A stretch of 64,000 nt of DNA from Thermovibrio guaymasensis. Its GTDB lineage: Bacteria; Aquificota; Aquificia; Desulfurobacteriales; Desulfurobacteriaceae. Under the pieces are notes generated by a model that was given only the letters and a program-made list of their open reading frames with translations, was not told the origin of the DNA and ran no database searches. Of the stretch, positions 1-7,579 are shown in pieces. The translations under genes and the position numbers were made by a program. The DNA is taken from the NCBI RefSeq assembly GCF_003633715.1, contig NZ_RBIE01000003.1, positions 1-64,000 on the forward strand, written 5' to 3'. The stretch's first letter is position 1. Each line of letters opens with the position of its first letter.

Positions 1-7
1 TTTCACT

Positions 8-122
8 GAAAACCTGCGGAACACCTCAATTGAAAGCCTAAGTAGGCTTGCTCTCTCTCCGCAGGTGCGTGTCCCTTATTCTCCTGTCAAAGACCCTTTC
101 AGTTTCCCGCCTTCGCGGGCAT
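8..122 (-). ncRNA. Candidate small RNA unit 4 with terminator-like end
   Basis: From a start near 122 the leftward transcript would contain a GC stem CCCGC/GCGGG with a 4-nt loop (106-110 with 115-119). It then has a strong 9-bp stem ACCTGCGGA/TCCGCAGGT (12-20 with 58-66) enclosing AAGCCTA/TAGGCTT (34-40 with 43-49). On the minus strand TTTTC follows the outer stem, like an intrinsic terminator. This is the only unit with a plausible end. The downstream gene, if any, lies outside the window. Confidence 0.35.
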
Positions 123-128
123 TACTTT

Positions 129-157
129 AATTTATGCCACCAGCTTCTCCCTGTCAA
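129..157 (-). promoter_or_regulatory. Leftward promoter of unit 4 (TTGACA-17-TAAATT)
   Basis: The minus strand shows TTGACA (157-152), 17 bases, TAAATT (134-129). A further TTGACA at 90-85 has no -10 box at the right distance, so I do not count it as a promoter. Confidence 0.6.
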
Positions 158-234
158 CCCCTTTTCGGGATTTACTCCCTGATTCAAGGGGTTACAGGTG
201 CCGTGCGCTTTTAATTTAATTTCAGCGCAGGTAA
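158..234 (-). ncRNA. Candidate small RNA unit 3
   Basis: The predicted transcript is about 77 nt with two stem-loops. TGCGCT/AGCGCA pairs 204-209 with 224-229. A nested pair follows, AACCCCTT/AAGGGGTT (156-163 with 186-193), enclosing GGGA/TCCC (167-170 with 176-179). The outer pair overlaps the TTGACA box of unit 4, so folding and the next promoter share bases. No ORF is seen. Confidence 0.35.
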
Positions 235-240
235 AATTTA

Positions 241-269
241 AATTTATCCCTTCCTCACCCTCTTGTCAA
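241..269 (-). promoter_or_regulatory. Leftward promoter of unit 3 (TTGACA-17-TAAATT)
   Basis: The minus strand shows TTGACA (269-264), 17 bases, then TAAATT (246-241). This is the best match to the ideal spacing in the array, together with unit 4. Confidence 0.6.
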
Positions 270-357
270 GTCTTAAAGGCCCTCAATTGATGAAGAGCCT
301 TTTACTCAAGGGCGAGGAGCAGGCGGCCGTATTCAGCTTTGTTTTCAAAGAGCGCAA
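270..357 (-). ncRNA. Candidate small RNA unit 2
   Basis: The predicted leftward transcript is about 88 nt. Stems are CTTTG/CAAAG with a TTTT loop (337-341 with 346-350 on the plus strand) and an outer GCCCT/AGGGC pair (279-283 with 309-313). The word CTCAATTGA (plus strand, 282-290) recurs at 25-33 in the leftmost unit. No coding potential is seen. Transcription and function are inferred. Confidence 0.35.
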
Positions 358-363
358 AATGAT

Positions 364-391
364 AATTTATACCTTTCTTCGTCCTTGTCAA
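364..391 (-). promoter_or_regulatory. Leftward promoter of unit 2 (TTGACA-16-TAAATT)
   Basis: The minus strand shows TTGACA (391-386), a purine-rich 16-base spacer and TAAATT (369-364). A TATAAATT string covers the -10 region, as in the rplU promoter. Confidence 0.55.
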
Positions 392-467
392 GGGGAGAGG
401 AGCCTTTAAGGCTCATCACCTGACGGTGCCCTTTGGCACCGGTTTGGAAGCTTATTCAACTGGCGAC
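392..467 (-). ncRNA. Candidate small RNA unit 1
   Basis: The predicted transcript starts near 467 and runs left about 75 nt to the next promoter. It can form CGGTGCC/GGCACCG (424-430 with 435-441, 4-nt loop) and GAGCCTT/AAGGCTC (400-406 with 408-414). No ORF is seen. No clear U-tract follows the last stem, so the 3' end is uncertain and read-through into the next unit is possible. Seen: promoter and stems. Inferred: that an RNA is made. I recognise no known RNA family. Confidence 0.35.
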
Positions 468-472
468 AGCAA

Positions 473-500
473 AATATAGGCTATCCTCTCTGAGTGTCAA
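473..500 (-). promoter_or_regulatory. Leftward promoter of unit 1 (TTGACA-16-TATATT)
   Basis: On the minus strand TTGACA (500-495) is followed after 16 bases by TATATT (478-473). The -35 box lies inside the last codons of the RND pump gene. This is the first of four similar leftward promoters in tandem. The rplU promoter in the same window (TTGACC, 16 bases, TATAAA) has the same architecture. Confidence 0.55.
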
Positions 501-3500
501 CTCCCCTTAACCAATTTTTTATGTCCTCTATCAATGATAAGAGGACGGGGACGAAGAAGAGAGTTAGGAAAGTTCCAAGGATTAATCCTCCAATTGCAAC
601 TACCGCTAAAGGAGCGAGCCTCTCTAGACCCAAAGCCCAACCTAAGGCTATCGGTATCATTCCCACAGCCGTTCCGAAAGCCGTCATCAGGACGGGACGA
701 GTCCTTACTTTTATTGAGTTAAGAATAGCCTCTTTAACTGGTGTACCTTTATCCCTGTCCCACTTGAAAAAGTCTATTAGGAGAATTGAGTTTTTAACGA
801 TTATTCCGGCCAATAAAATCATTCCCATAAAGGAAGGCATACACTGGGGTTTATGGGCTATTAGCATTGAGATTGCTGCACCCATAAGGGCAAGAGGTAT
901 TGCTGCAAGAATTGAGATTGGGTAGGTGAAGGACTCAAAGGCTGGGACTAGTGAGAAGTAGAGGATGAGTATCCCTATTGCTAAAGACCCTATAAGCCTT
1001 TTAAAGCTCTCTCTCATCTGCTTTATTTCTCCTTCGTGGGAGATTCCGTAACCGGGTGGGAGCTCCAGGTTCCTTTCAAGCCTATTTACCTGCATCTGAA
1101 GGAAGGTTGTTGGAGCAGTTGAGCGATAACCGTAAACGTCAAGGGTATTAAGAAGGTTCTGGTGGGTTATCCTACTCTGAGTAAGGTGGTTCTCTGACTC
1201 AATAAAGTAGGAAAGGGGAACTTCTCCTCTCTTTGTAGGAATCGGAAGGAGGTTTAACTTCTGGAGGAAGTCTCTTTCATTCCGGGGAAGTATAACTTTT
1301 ATTAAGAGGCCGTTCTGGTTAGGAACTGTGAAGAGTGAAGCGTTCACTCCTTTAACGAAATTCCCCAGATAGCCAACAACCTGAAGGGGAGTTAGACCGT
1401 AATGGGCCGCTTTTTCTCCGTCCACTTTAATTAGGAGCTCCCTCTTATCGTAATACCAGCTCCTTGAAGTTGAGGTAAGTCCTTTAACTCTCTGCATTAG
1501 GTTTTCTAACTTCTCTCCCAAGGTGTTAAGGATTTTCGGGTCTTCTCCGTAGAGCATCTCATCTACTGTTGCCTTTATTGAAGAGAGGGGAGTTGCGCCG
1601 AAGTCCATAACGTTAACATACTTGAGTCTAGGAATTTTGAGGAGTTTTTCCTGAAGTCTGCGCTCAATTTCCCATATTGACTCTTTCCTGTGGAACCTAT
1701 CAACAAACTGAATTTTCATCTCTATCTGTTGAGGGGTCTTTCCGCTTCCAAAGGAAAGTACTCCCGGTTCTGAGCCGATTGTTGATGAAACCCTTATCAC
1801 TCCAGGGAAGGAGTAAAGGACTTTCTCCATCTCCGTTAAAGTCTTCTCGGTTTTCTCAAGTGAGGTATTTGCTTCAGTTTCAGCCCTTACTATCACTATT
1901 CCAGTGTCCATAGGGGGCATTAAGTCTCTTCCGAGAACAGGAATTACGTTCTTCATCGTTATTCCGAATAAGACAAAACCTAAAACTACAGTTATCAGCT
2001 TTATCCAGAAGCGTTTTAAAAAGGGTTCTGTGAGGGAGGTGTAGAAATCCCTCAACCTGTAGACGACCGCTTTGACGAAGTAATCGTAGATCTTCCTTTC
2101 AAGCCAGTTCTTATCTGGTGTCTTTTTAAGTATGTAAGGAGCAACTATTGGAATGAGGGTTACCGCAACGAAGTAGGAGACAACCAGGGCAATTATAAGC
2201 GTAAGGGATAAGGGCCTTAGTATGTGCTGTACATAACCTCCTATAAAGGCTATTGGAAGGAGCATAAAGACTGTCGTGTAGGTACCGCTGAGAACCGCGA
2301 GCATTACCTCTTTCGTTCCGTCACGGGCGGCCTGCCATATGTCCTTTCCTAGCTCAAAGTAGTGGCGCTCAATATTCTCAAGGACTACAACTGCATCGTC
2401 TGTTAACATTCCAAGCGCAAGGATTACGGCAGTTAGGGTAACTATGTTGAAGTTGAAGCCCAAAAGCCACATTAGGCCTATGGTGATTAAGTAGGTAACG
2501 GGAATGGAGAAGAAGGAGACAATCAGCATCCTCAAGTTTGCAAGGAAGATGAATATTACAAGAAGGGTCATTATTATTGCATCTCTTAATGACTCAAGCA
2601 TGTTTTTGTTTGAGAGCTCTATTAACCACTTCTGGGTATCTGCAATTTCAAAGTTGAGCTGTGGAAATTCCTTTTTTAACTTTGGAAGGTAGGCCATAAC
2701 TGAGTTAATAGTTGGAAGTTCATAGCCCTTTTCTGAGCGGAGAATGGATATTCCTATGGTCCTCTTTCCGTTTCCGTGGTATGCAGATAGGTTGTCCTCG
2801 TGTCCCCACCTTACCTTTGCAACGTCTTTAAGTTTTACTCCCGGTTTTACCGTTATCTCCTTAAGTTCCTCTATCCGCTCGGCCTCTCCCTTTAATTTTA
2901 AAGTTAGCATTCCATCTTTGTTTATTAAAAAACCTGCAGGAGCATTAATGTTGTTTCCCCTTATAGCTTCCAGTAGTTGCCCGAGGCTGACCTTTAAGTT
3001 TGCCATCTTCAAGTAATCGGGATTTACTTCAATAACCCTTTTAAAGCCACCAAACACCTCAACGTCGGAAACGTGGGGAAGGCGCAAAAGCCTATCTTTT
3101 ATCTGGTTCTCTGCGATCTGTCTCACCTGGGAAAGGGTAAGGTTGGAGCCCTCTTTAGGGTAAACTGAAATGATCATTACCGGCTTTGTAGCATCAGTTA
3201 TCTTGTAAACCTGAGGAGGGAGTATCCCTTTTGGAAGTAGCGGTATAACCCTTGAAAGCTGGTTTGACACTTCAGTTTGAGCTGCTGAGATACCTTTCTG
3301 GTACTCAAACTCGGCAACTACCACTGAAACGCCGTCCTTAGACGTTGAACGAACTTGCCTTAAGAGGCTTATACTCATAAGCCTCTCTTCAATTGGCCTG
3401 GTTACGTGTGAAGCAACGTCCTCTGCTGAAGCTCCGGGGTAGAGAGTTACTACGGCAACCTGGGGCCTGTTTGCATCGGGGAAGAACTTCCTCGGGATTT

Positions 3501-3594
3501 CTTTAAATCCTACTATCCCCAAAAGGGAGAAGAATAGTAGTACTGCTAGAACGCCGTGGGGTTTCCTTAGATAGTAATCAACGATTTTACCCAT
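481..3594 (-). CDS. RND-family efflux pump, inner-membrane permease
   Basis: Proton-driven inner-membrane pump of the AcrB/HAE1 class (1037 residues, normal length). TM1 is near residues 13-33 and the large periplasmic porter loops follow TM1 and TM7. TM4 carries the proton-relay pair in GMLTDDAVVVLENIER (about D399/D400), and a TM10 lysine sits in GIIVKNSILLID (about K933). These match AcrB D407/D408/K940. It is the last gene of a three-gene operon and overlaps the adaptor gene by 8 bases. A complete tripartite exporter is therefore encoded. The substrate (drug, metal or lipid) cannot be read from sequence. Its 3' end carries the first -35 box of the leftward promoter array. Confidence 0.93.
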   Translation of the reverse strand: MGKIVDYYLRKPHGVLAVLLFFSLLGIVGFKEIPRKFFPDANRPQVAVVTLYPGASAEDVASHVTRPIEERLMSISLLRQVRSTSKDGVSVVVAEFEYQKGISAAQTEVSNQLSRVIPLLPKGILPPQVYKITDATKPVMIISVYPKEGSNLTLSQVRQIAENQIKDRLLRLPHVSDVEVFGGFKRVIEVNPDYLKMANLKVSLGQLLEAIRGNNINAPAGFLINKDGMLTLKLKGEAERIEELKEITVKPGVKLKDVAKVRWGHEDNLSAYHGNGKRTIGISILRSEKGYELPTINSVMAYLPKLKKEFPQLNFEIADTQKWLIELSNKNMLESLRDAIIMTLLVIFIFLANLRMLIVSFFSIPVTYLITIGLMWLLGFNFNIVTLTAVILALGMLTDDAVVVLENIERHYFELGKDIWQAARDGTKEVMLAVLSGTYTTVFMLLPIAFIGGYVQHILRPLSLTLIIALVVSYFVAVTLIPIVAPYILKKTPDKNWLERKIYDYFVKAVVYRLRDFYTSLTEPFLKRFWIKLITVVLGFVLFGITMKNVIPVLGRDLMPPMDTGIVIVRAETEANTSLEKTEKTLTEMEKVLYSFPGVIRVSSTIGSEPGVLSFGSGKTPQQIEMKIQFVDRFHRKESIWEIERRLQEKLLKIPRLKYVNVMDFGATPLSSIKATVDEMLYGEDPKILNTLGEKLENLMQRVKGLTSTSRSWYYDKRELLIKVDGEKAAHYGLTPLQVVGYLGNFVKGVNASLFTVPNQNGLLIKVILPRNERDFLQKLNLLPIPTKRGEVPLSYFIESENHLTQSRITHQNLLNTLDVYGYRSTAPTTFLQMQVNRLERNLELPPGYGISHEGEIKQMRESFKRLIGSLAIGILILYFSLVPAFESFTYPISILAAIPLALMGAAISMLIAHKPQCMPSFMGMILLAGIIVKNSILLIDFFKWDRDKGTPVKEAILNSIKVRTRPVLMTAFGTAVGMIPIALGWALGLERLAPLAVVAIGGLILGTFLTLFFVPVLLSLIEDIKNWLRGVDTQRG

Positions 3595-4768
3595 TAAGCT
3601 CCTCCACAGGTATTACTCTCTTTATCCTGTAGGCTCTAAGAAGGGCACTTTCCCTTCCTACAACAACTTTCTGTCCCGGTGAAAGCCTTCCAGATACAAC
3701 TGATAGCTTAGGTGCTTCTTTTAAAACTTTGACTTTAACGGGTTTAACTTCTCCTTTCTCTATCAGGAGGACGAAAACACCCTCTTTTAAGTGGAGGAGG
3801 GAAGAAGTTGGAACTATTAGACCTTTAACTTCTCTAGTTGGAATCTCTACCTTTACCAGCTGGTTTGGTTTAAGAGTTGTATTCTTTTCAAGCTTAACTT
3901 CAAGTGTTACAAGGCCCTTAGGAGTTGCGGCCGGATAGAACTTTACTACCTTTCCCCTTTCTGCTCCGCTAACGCTAACGGTCGTTCCAACTTCAACTTC
4001 TCCGGCCTTCTCGGGAGGGAGCTCCACCAGCACCCTCATTCCCTCTTCAGGGTAAAAAACCTTCAGAAGTGGCTTTCCGGGTAGAGCCACGTCTCCCGGA
4101 TAGGCAAGAACCTGTGCAACCACTCCGTCTTTAAGGGCTACTACCTTTGTGTAGGAAAGGGAGCCCCTTAGAGCTTCAGCCTTCTCCCTAAGGCTCTTTA
4201 TTGAGTTCCTGAGCTCTTCAATTTGGGCCTTTAAACTCTTAACCTGAGCCTGTGCAGACCTGTAGAGGTTCTCAGCTTTCTCCACTGCCTCTCTCGGAAC
4301 CGCCTTTCTCTCAAAGAGGAAGAGCTCCCTTTTATACTCCCTCTCTGCATTCTTCTCCTTAACTTTAGCTGCTTCAAGTTGTGCTTCCAAACCCTTTATT
4401 AAAGAGGCCTTTGCCCTCCTCTGGCTCTCAATGGAAGCTAGGTTGTTTGAAATCTCGGAGGAGTCAATTTCAACAAGGACTTCTCCTTTCCTAAACCTTT
4501 CCCCCTCACTCTTGTAGACCTTTAAAACCGTTCCTGCAACCTTCGTTGAAAGAGTTGCATACTGATAGGGAAGGACTCTGCCGAAATAGTGGAGCTCCTC
4601 CCCTAGAGCTCCCTCTTTCACCTCTGCCCACTCTACCGGTAAAGGATTGACCTTCGGAGGAGGGTAAGAGAGTAGCTCCTTCTTCCTCTTCTCTATAAGG
4701 ACTTTCCCGATTACTGCTCCCGCTAGTATGAGAACTAAGAAAATTAGAACAGCTTTTCTACTACTCAT
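3587..4768 (-). CDS. RND efflux periplasmic adaptor (membrane fusion protein)
   Basis: HlyD/AcrA-type adaptor (393 residues) that links the RND pump to the outer-membrane factor. An N-terminal membrane anchor lies at about 6-24. The two lipoyl half-motifs (about 60-105 and 210-245) flank a long charged alpha-hairpin at about 108-205. Beta-barrel and membrane-proximal domains follow. No lipobox cysteine is visible, so it should be held by the uncleaved N-terminal helix. The ATG at 4768 overlaps the end of the upstream outer-membrane factor gene by 8 bases, and its own end overlaps the pump start, indicating translational coupling. Confidence 0.92.
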   Translation of the reverse strand: MSSRKAVLIFLVLILAGAVIGKVLIEKRKKELLSYPPPKVNPLPVEWAEVKEGALGEELHYFGRVLPYQYATLSTKVAGTVLKVYKSEGERFRKGEVLVEIDSSEISNNLASIESQRRAKASLIKGLEAQLEAAKVKEKNAEREYKRELFLFERKAVPREAVEKAENLYRSAQAQVKSLKAQIEELRNSIKSLREKAEALRGSLSYTKVVALKDGVVAQVLAYPGDVALPGKPLLKVFYPEEGMRVLVELPPEKAGEVEVGTTVSVSGAERGKVVKFYPAATPKGLVTLEVKLEKNTTLKPNQLVKVEIPTREVKGLIVPTSSLLHLKEGVFVLLIEKGEVKPVKVKVLKEAPKLSVVSGRLSPGQKVVVGRESALLRAYRIKRVIPVEELNG

Positions 4769-6041
4769 TGTTTACCTCCAGCAGGGCTTTTAACCTTTCA
4801 AGGGCGGAGAACCACTCGTAGTAAGAAGCGTTGAGGTCTGCCTGACTCTCAAACCTCTGAGCTTTTGCTAGAAGAAGGTGGTTTATATCCCCTTTCCCCG
4901 AAACGTACTTGAGTTCCTCTATCCTCTCTACTTCCTTTGCGAGCTTTAGCTTTTCCTTATCTGCCTCTAACCTTTCCTGAATTGAGTTAAGGAGTGCTAC
5001 AACCTCTGCTAGCTCCCTTTTAAGCTCCCTCTTCACGGTTTCCTGCTCGTAGAGAGCTCTCCTTACTTCAGATTCCCTCTGTAAGAGCTCAAGGCCCTTT
5101 CTCCCTCCCGTAAAGACTGGAAAGGAAAGGTTGAGGGATATTGAGCTGTAAGCTTCGTTTTCCCCAGAATCAAACCCGTACCTTCTGGTTAGAAGGCCGT
5201 TTACGGTAAACTTCAATCCGTACTTTGCCTTCGTTAGCTTCTCTTTAACCTTTGATAGTTCAACTCTGCGCTCTGCAGCCTTTACTCTGCTGTTCCTTTC
5301 AAGGAGCTCAGAGTAAAACTCCCCTATCTTCCACTCTTTAGGCTGATAGGAAAAGTGGGGAGGTTGGAGGTCTTTAACTTTTCGGCCAAGGAGCGTTTCT
5401 AAGGCTGTTAGCAGGGCCTTTTTCATCTCTCTCACTTCTTTAAGCCCGGCCTCAACTTCCCTAACTGAGTACCCTATTTTCATCAGGTCAACCGGAGCGA
5501 GCTTGCCTACCTCTACACCTGCCTTGGTGTTTTCGTAGAGCTTTTCTAGGCTTTTAAGGTGTTCCTTTAGGGCTTTCTCCCTTTCACTGAGGGAGAGGAT
5601 CTTTAAAAAGAGGGTTGTTGCGTTGAGCTTAACCTGCCAAGTTGCAGCTTTTAAGGAGTTTTTTAGGAGCTCCTCCTTAACCTTATTAAGCTCAACTTTC
5701 CTGCTTATAACTCCTCCAAGGTAGAGGGGAACTTTCAGAGAAATCCCGTAAGTTAACTTCCTGCTGTCAAAGGGAGGAGGGTTTAAGGGGTTTGGCGGAT
5801 GAAACATGGGAACTAGTATGTAGTTCCTGTTGTAGGAGGTATAGCTTCCTACAGAGTCTACTTCTCCAAACCTCTCCCTCCTGGATATTTCGGCTGAGAG
5901 AGAACTCTCCCTTACCTCCTCCCTTAAGGCCTTCAGCTTCGGGTAGTTCTTCTCTGCAAGCTCTTTTGCCTCCTTTAGGGTTAGGCCTTGAGCAGATAGG
6001 ATGGGAAGTAGGAATGCTATGAGGCTTAAAAGTATTTTCAT
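4761..6041 (-). CDS. TolC-like outer-membrane efflux protein
   Basis: Outer-membrane factor of the TolC family (426 residues) forming the exit duct of the tripartite pump. Residues 1-19 are a typical signal peptide (hydrophobic run, then SAQG). The rest is mostly long amphipathic helices in two internal halves, as expected for the periplasmic tunnel with strand-rich membrane segments. It is the first gene of the operon. An SD-like GAGG lies just upstream of the ATG. Transcription must start in the 73-bp gap shared with the divergent TauE gene. Confidence 0.9.
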   Translation of the reverse strand: MKILLSLIAFLLPILSAQGLTLKEAKELAEKNYPKLKALREEVRESSLSAEISRRERFGEVDSVGSYTSYNRNYILVPMFHPPNPLNPPPFDSRKLTYGISLKVPLYLGGVISRKVELNKVKEELLKNSLKAATWQVKLNATTLFLKILSLSEREKALKEHLKSLEKLYENTKAGVEVGKLAPVDLMKIGYSVREVEAGLKEVREMKKALLTALETLLGRKVKDLQPPHFSYQPKEWKIGEFYSELLERNSRVKAAERRVELSKVKEKLTKAKYGLKFTVNGLLTRRYGFDSGENEAYSSISLNLSFPVFTGGRKGLELLQRESEVRRALYEQETVKRELKRELAEVVALLNSIQERLEADKEKLKLAKEVERIEELKYVSGKGDINHLLLAKAQRFESQADLNASYYEWFSALERLKALLEVNNE

Positions 6042-6114
6042 CTTTGCCTCTAGGATTTTTAGTTATTTGGCTAAATTAATATATAATATACCATACATTT
6101 AGCGGAGGTTAGCC

Positions 6115-6843
6115 TTGGAGTTTCTAGAAATATCCGTTGCCTCTTTCCTGCTCTCCTTCCTGTTTGCCTTGGGAGGGCTTGGTTCTGCCGTAGCCCTTAT
6201 ACCGGTTCTCGTATTCCTTGGAGTCCCCTTTTCCCTTGCAAGGCCGGCCGGACTGTTTACAAACTTTATCTCTACTTTCTCAGCTTCAGTTCACAACGTT
6301 AAAAACGGACTGGTAGACTTCAGACTCGCCGTTCCCCTTTTATTCTCATCCCTCTTATTTGCTCCCTTTGGGGCTTACGCCTCAACTATTATCCCTGAAA
6401 GGATTGTAGGAATAGCCTTTACCCTATTTCTCTTCTTTGCAGGAATTATGGTTTACACTCCTAAGAGAGAGCTCCTTAAAGTAAAAAACCCCCTATACCC
6501 AGTCTTTGTAGGCTGCTTATCAGGTTTTGTTTCCGGACTCCTCGGAGTAGGAGGGGGAGGATTAATATCTCCCCTTTTAATAATTGCCGGGTACCATCCT
6601 AAGAAAGTTGTTCCTGTTACTGCTTTGGCCGTAGTCTTCTCATCTTTATCGGCCTTCTTGACATACTTAAAGCTGGGGAAGGTTGACTGGGAAATAACCC
6701 TTGCCGCTGCAATTCCTGCTGCATTTGCCGGCTACTTAGGAGCTCATATAACCCACAAGTATCTGAGCCCTGCTCAGGTTAAAAAGCTCTTAGGTATAGT
6801 ATTCATCATACTGGGAATAAAATTCCTTACTAAGTTCATTTAA
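6115..6843 (+). CDS. TauE/SafE family permease (probable sulfite/organosulfonate exporter)
   Basis: Eight-helix membrane protein of the TauE/SafE (DUF81) family (242 residues) with two internally similar halves. Each half has a glycine-rich loop; the second contains GLLGVGGGGLISP. Family members export sulfite, sulfoacetate or similar anions. TTG start with GCGGAGG 6-7 bases upstream. It is followed within 10 bases by a rhodanese gene and then an ArsR regulator, which suggests regulated sulfur-compound handling. The exact substrate is inferred. Confidence 0.85.
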   Translation: MEFLEISVASFLLSFLFALGGLGSAVALIPVLVFLGVPFSLARPAGLFTNFISTFSASVHNVKNGLVDFRLAVPLLFSSLLFAPFGAYASTIIPERIVGIAFTLFLFFAGIMVYTPKRELLKVKNPLYPVFVGCLSGFVSGLLGVGGGGLISPLLIIAGYHPKKVVPVTALAVVFSSLSAFLTYLKLGKVDWEITLAAAIPAAFAGYLGAHITHKYLSPAQVKKLLGIVFIILGIKFLTKFI

Positions 6844-6853
6844 GGAGGTAGAG

Positions 6854-7234
6854 ATGGGTTTAAAAGAAAAAATTAGGGAAATGAACCTTGATTGGCTTAC
6901 CCAGAACAACCACAAGATATCTTTAGAGGCCTTCATTGAGAAGTGGAAGGCGGGGGAAGCCGTTCTCCTTGACGTTAGAACTGACGAGGAGGCTAAATTT
7001 TACACCCTTGAAGCCTTTGGAATCAGAATTCCTTTAAACCAACTTCCAGATAGACTCAACGAAATCCCAAAGGACAAGCTCGTCTGTCCTATCTGCCCCG
7101 GCAAAATCAGGGCAACTATCGCTTATTCACTTTTAATTAATGCAGGATTTAATAACGTTAAAGTCCTTGCCTCAAGCCCTTCAGAGTTGATAGATTACCT
7201 TAAACCCGGCGTTGTCAAGAAACTTTCGGAGTAG
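6854..7234 (+). CDS. Rhodanese-like domain protein
   Basis: Single-domain rhodanese-like protein (126 residues). The fold is marked by VLLDVRTDEEA (about 37-47). The active-site loop CPGKIR (C81 to R86) fits the Cx4R pattern of sulfurtransferases. A second cysteine three residues earlier (C78) could form a disulfide or persulfide relay. No signal peptide, so probably cytosolic. Its place between a TauE permease and an ArsR regulator suggests sulfane-sulfur handling or delivery. The N-terminal ~20 residues are not part of the canonical domain. Confidence 0.85.
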   Translation: MGLKEKIREMNLDWLTQNNHKISLEAFIEKWKAGEAVLLDVRTDEEAKFYTLEAFGIRIPLNQLPDRLNEIPKDKLVCPICPGKIRATIAYSLLINAGFNNVKVLASSPSELIDYLKPGVVKKLSE

Positions 7235-7237
7235 GTC

Positions 7238-7579
7238 TTGAAGCCTGAAGAGTTTGCAGAAGGCCTTAAAGTCTTGGGAGAACCCACAAGGCTGAAGATT
7301 TTAAGGCTCTTAATGGAAAGGCCCCTTTACGTCTGCGAAATTTCAGCTGTCCTTGGCCTTTCAGATCCAACAGTTTCCGTTCCCCTTTCAAGGCTTAAGA
7401 AGTTTGGTTTCGTTGAAGTTAAAAGGGAGGGAAGGAAGGTTCTCTGTGAGCTGGGAACTCCTCCTTCCCAGCTCCTTCCCCTTTTTAACAATCTCCTTGA
7501 CTACTTAAAGGATAAGTTTCCAGAGGAAGTTGGTAAGATGAAAGAGGTAAAACTTAAAGACGTTTGCCCTTACAAATGA
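7238..7579 (+). CDS. ArsR/SmtB-family transcriptional regulator
   Basis: Small winged-helix repressor (113 residues). The helix-turn-helix is at about 30-60 (ICEIS-like segment VCEISAVLGLSDPTVS) followed by the wing. C32 in YVCEIS sits where ArsR proteins place thiol ligands, and a second cysteine is near the C-terminus (DVCPYK), so thiol-based sensing of arsenite, sulfide or persulfide is possible. TTG start 3 bases after the rhodanese stop. Its last codons overlap the permease start (ATGA), so it probably represses this operon, perhaps from the gap at 6042-6114. Confidence 0.87.
   Translation: MKPEEFAEGLKVLGEPTRLKILRLLMERPLYVCEISAVLGLSDPTVSVPLSRLKKFGFVEVKREGRKVLCELGTPPSQLLPLFNNLLDYLKDKFPEEVGKMKEVKLKDVCPYK

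Noticed and set aside
85-90. Fifth TTGACA box as a promoter
   Set aside because: No -10-like box at 16-18 bases; that position reads CACCTG.
494-925. Plus-strand ORF of 143 codons over the RND pump
   Set aside because: Lies entirely in antisense to the strong RND coding frame, has no SD and looks like codon-shadow sequence.
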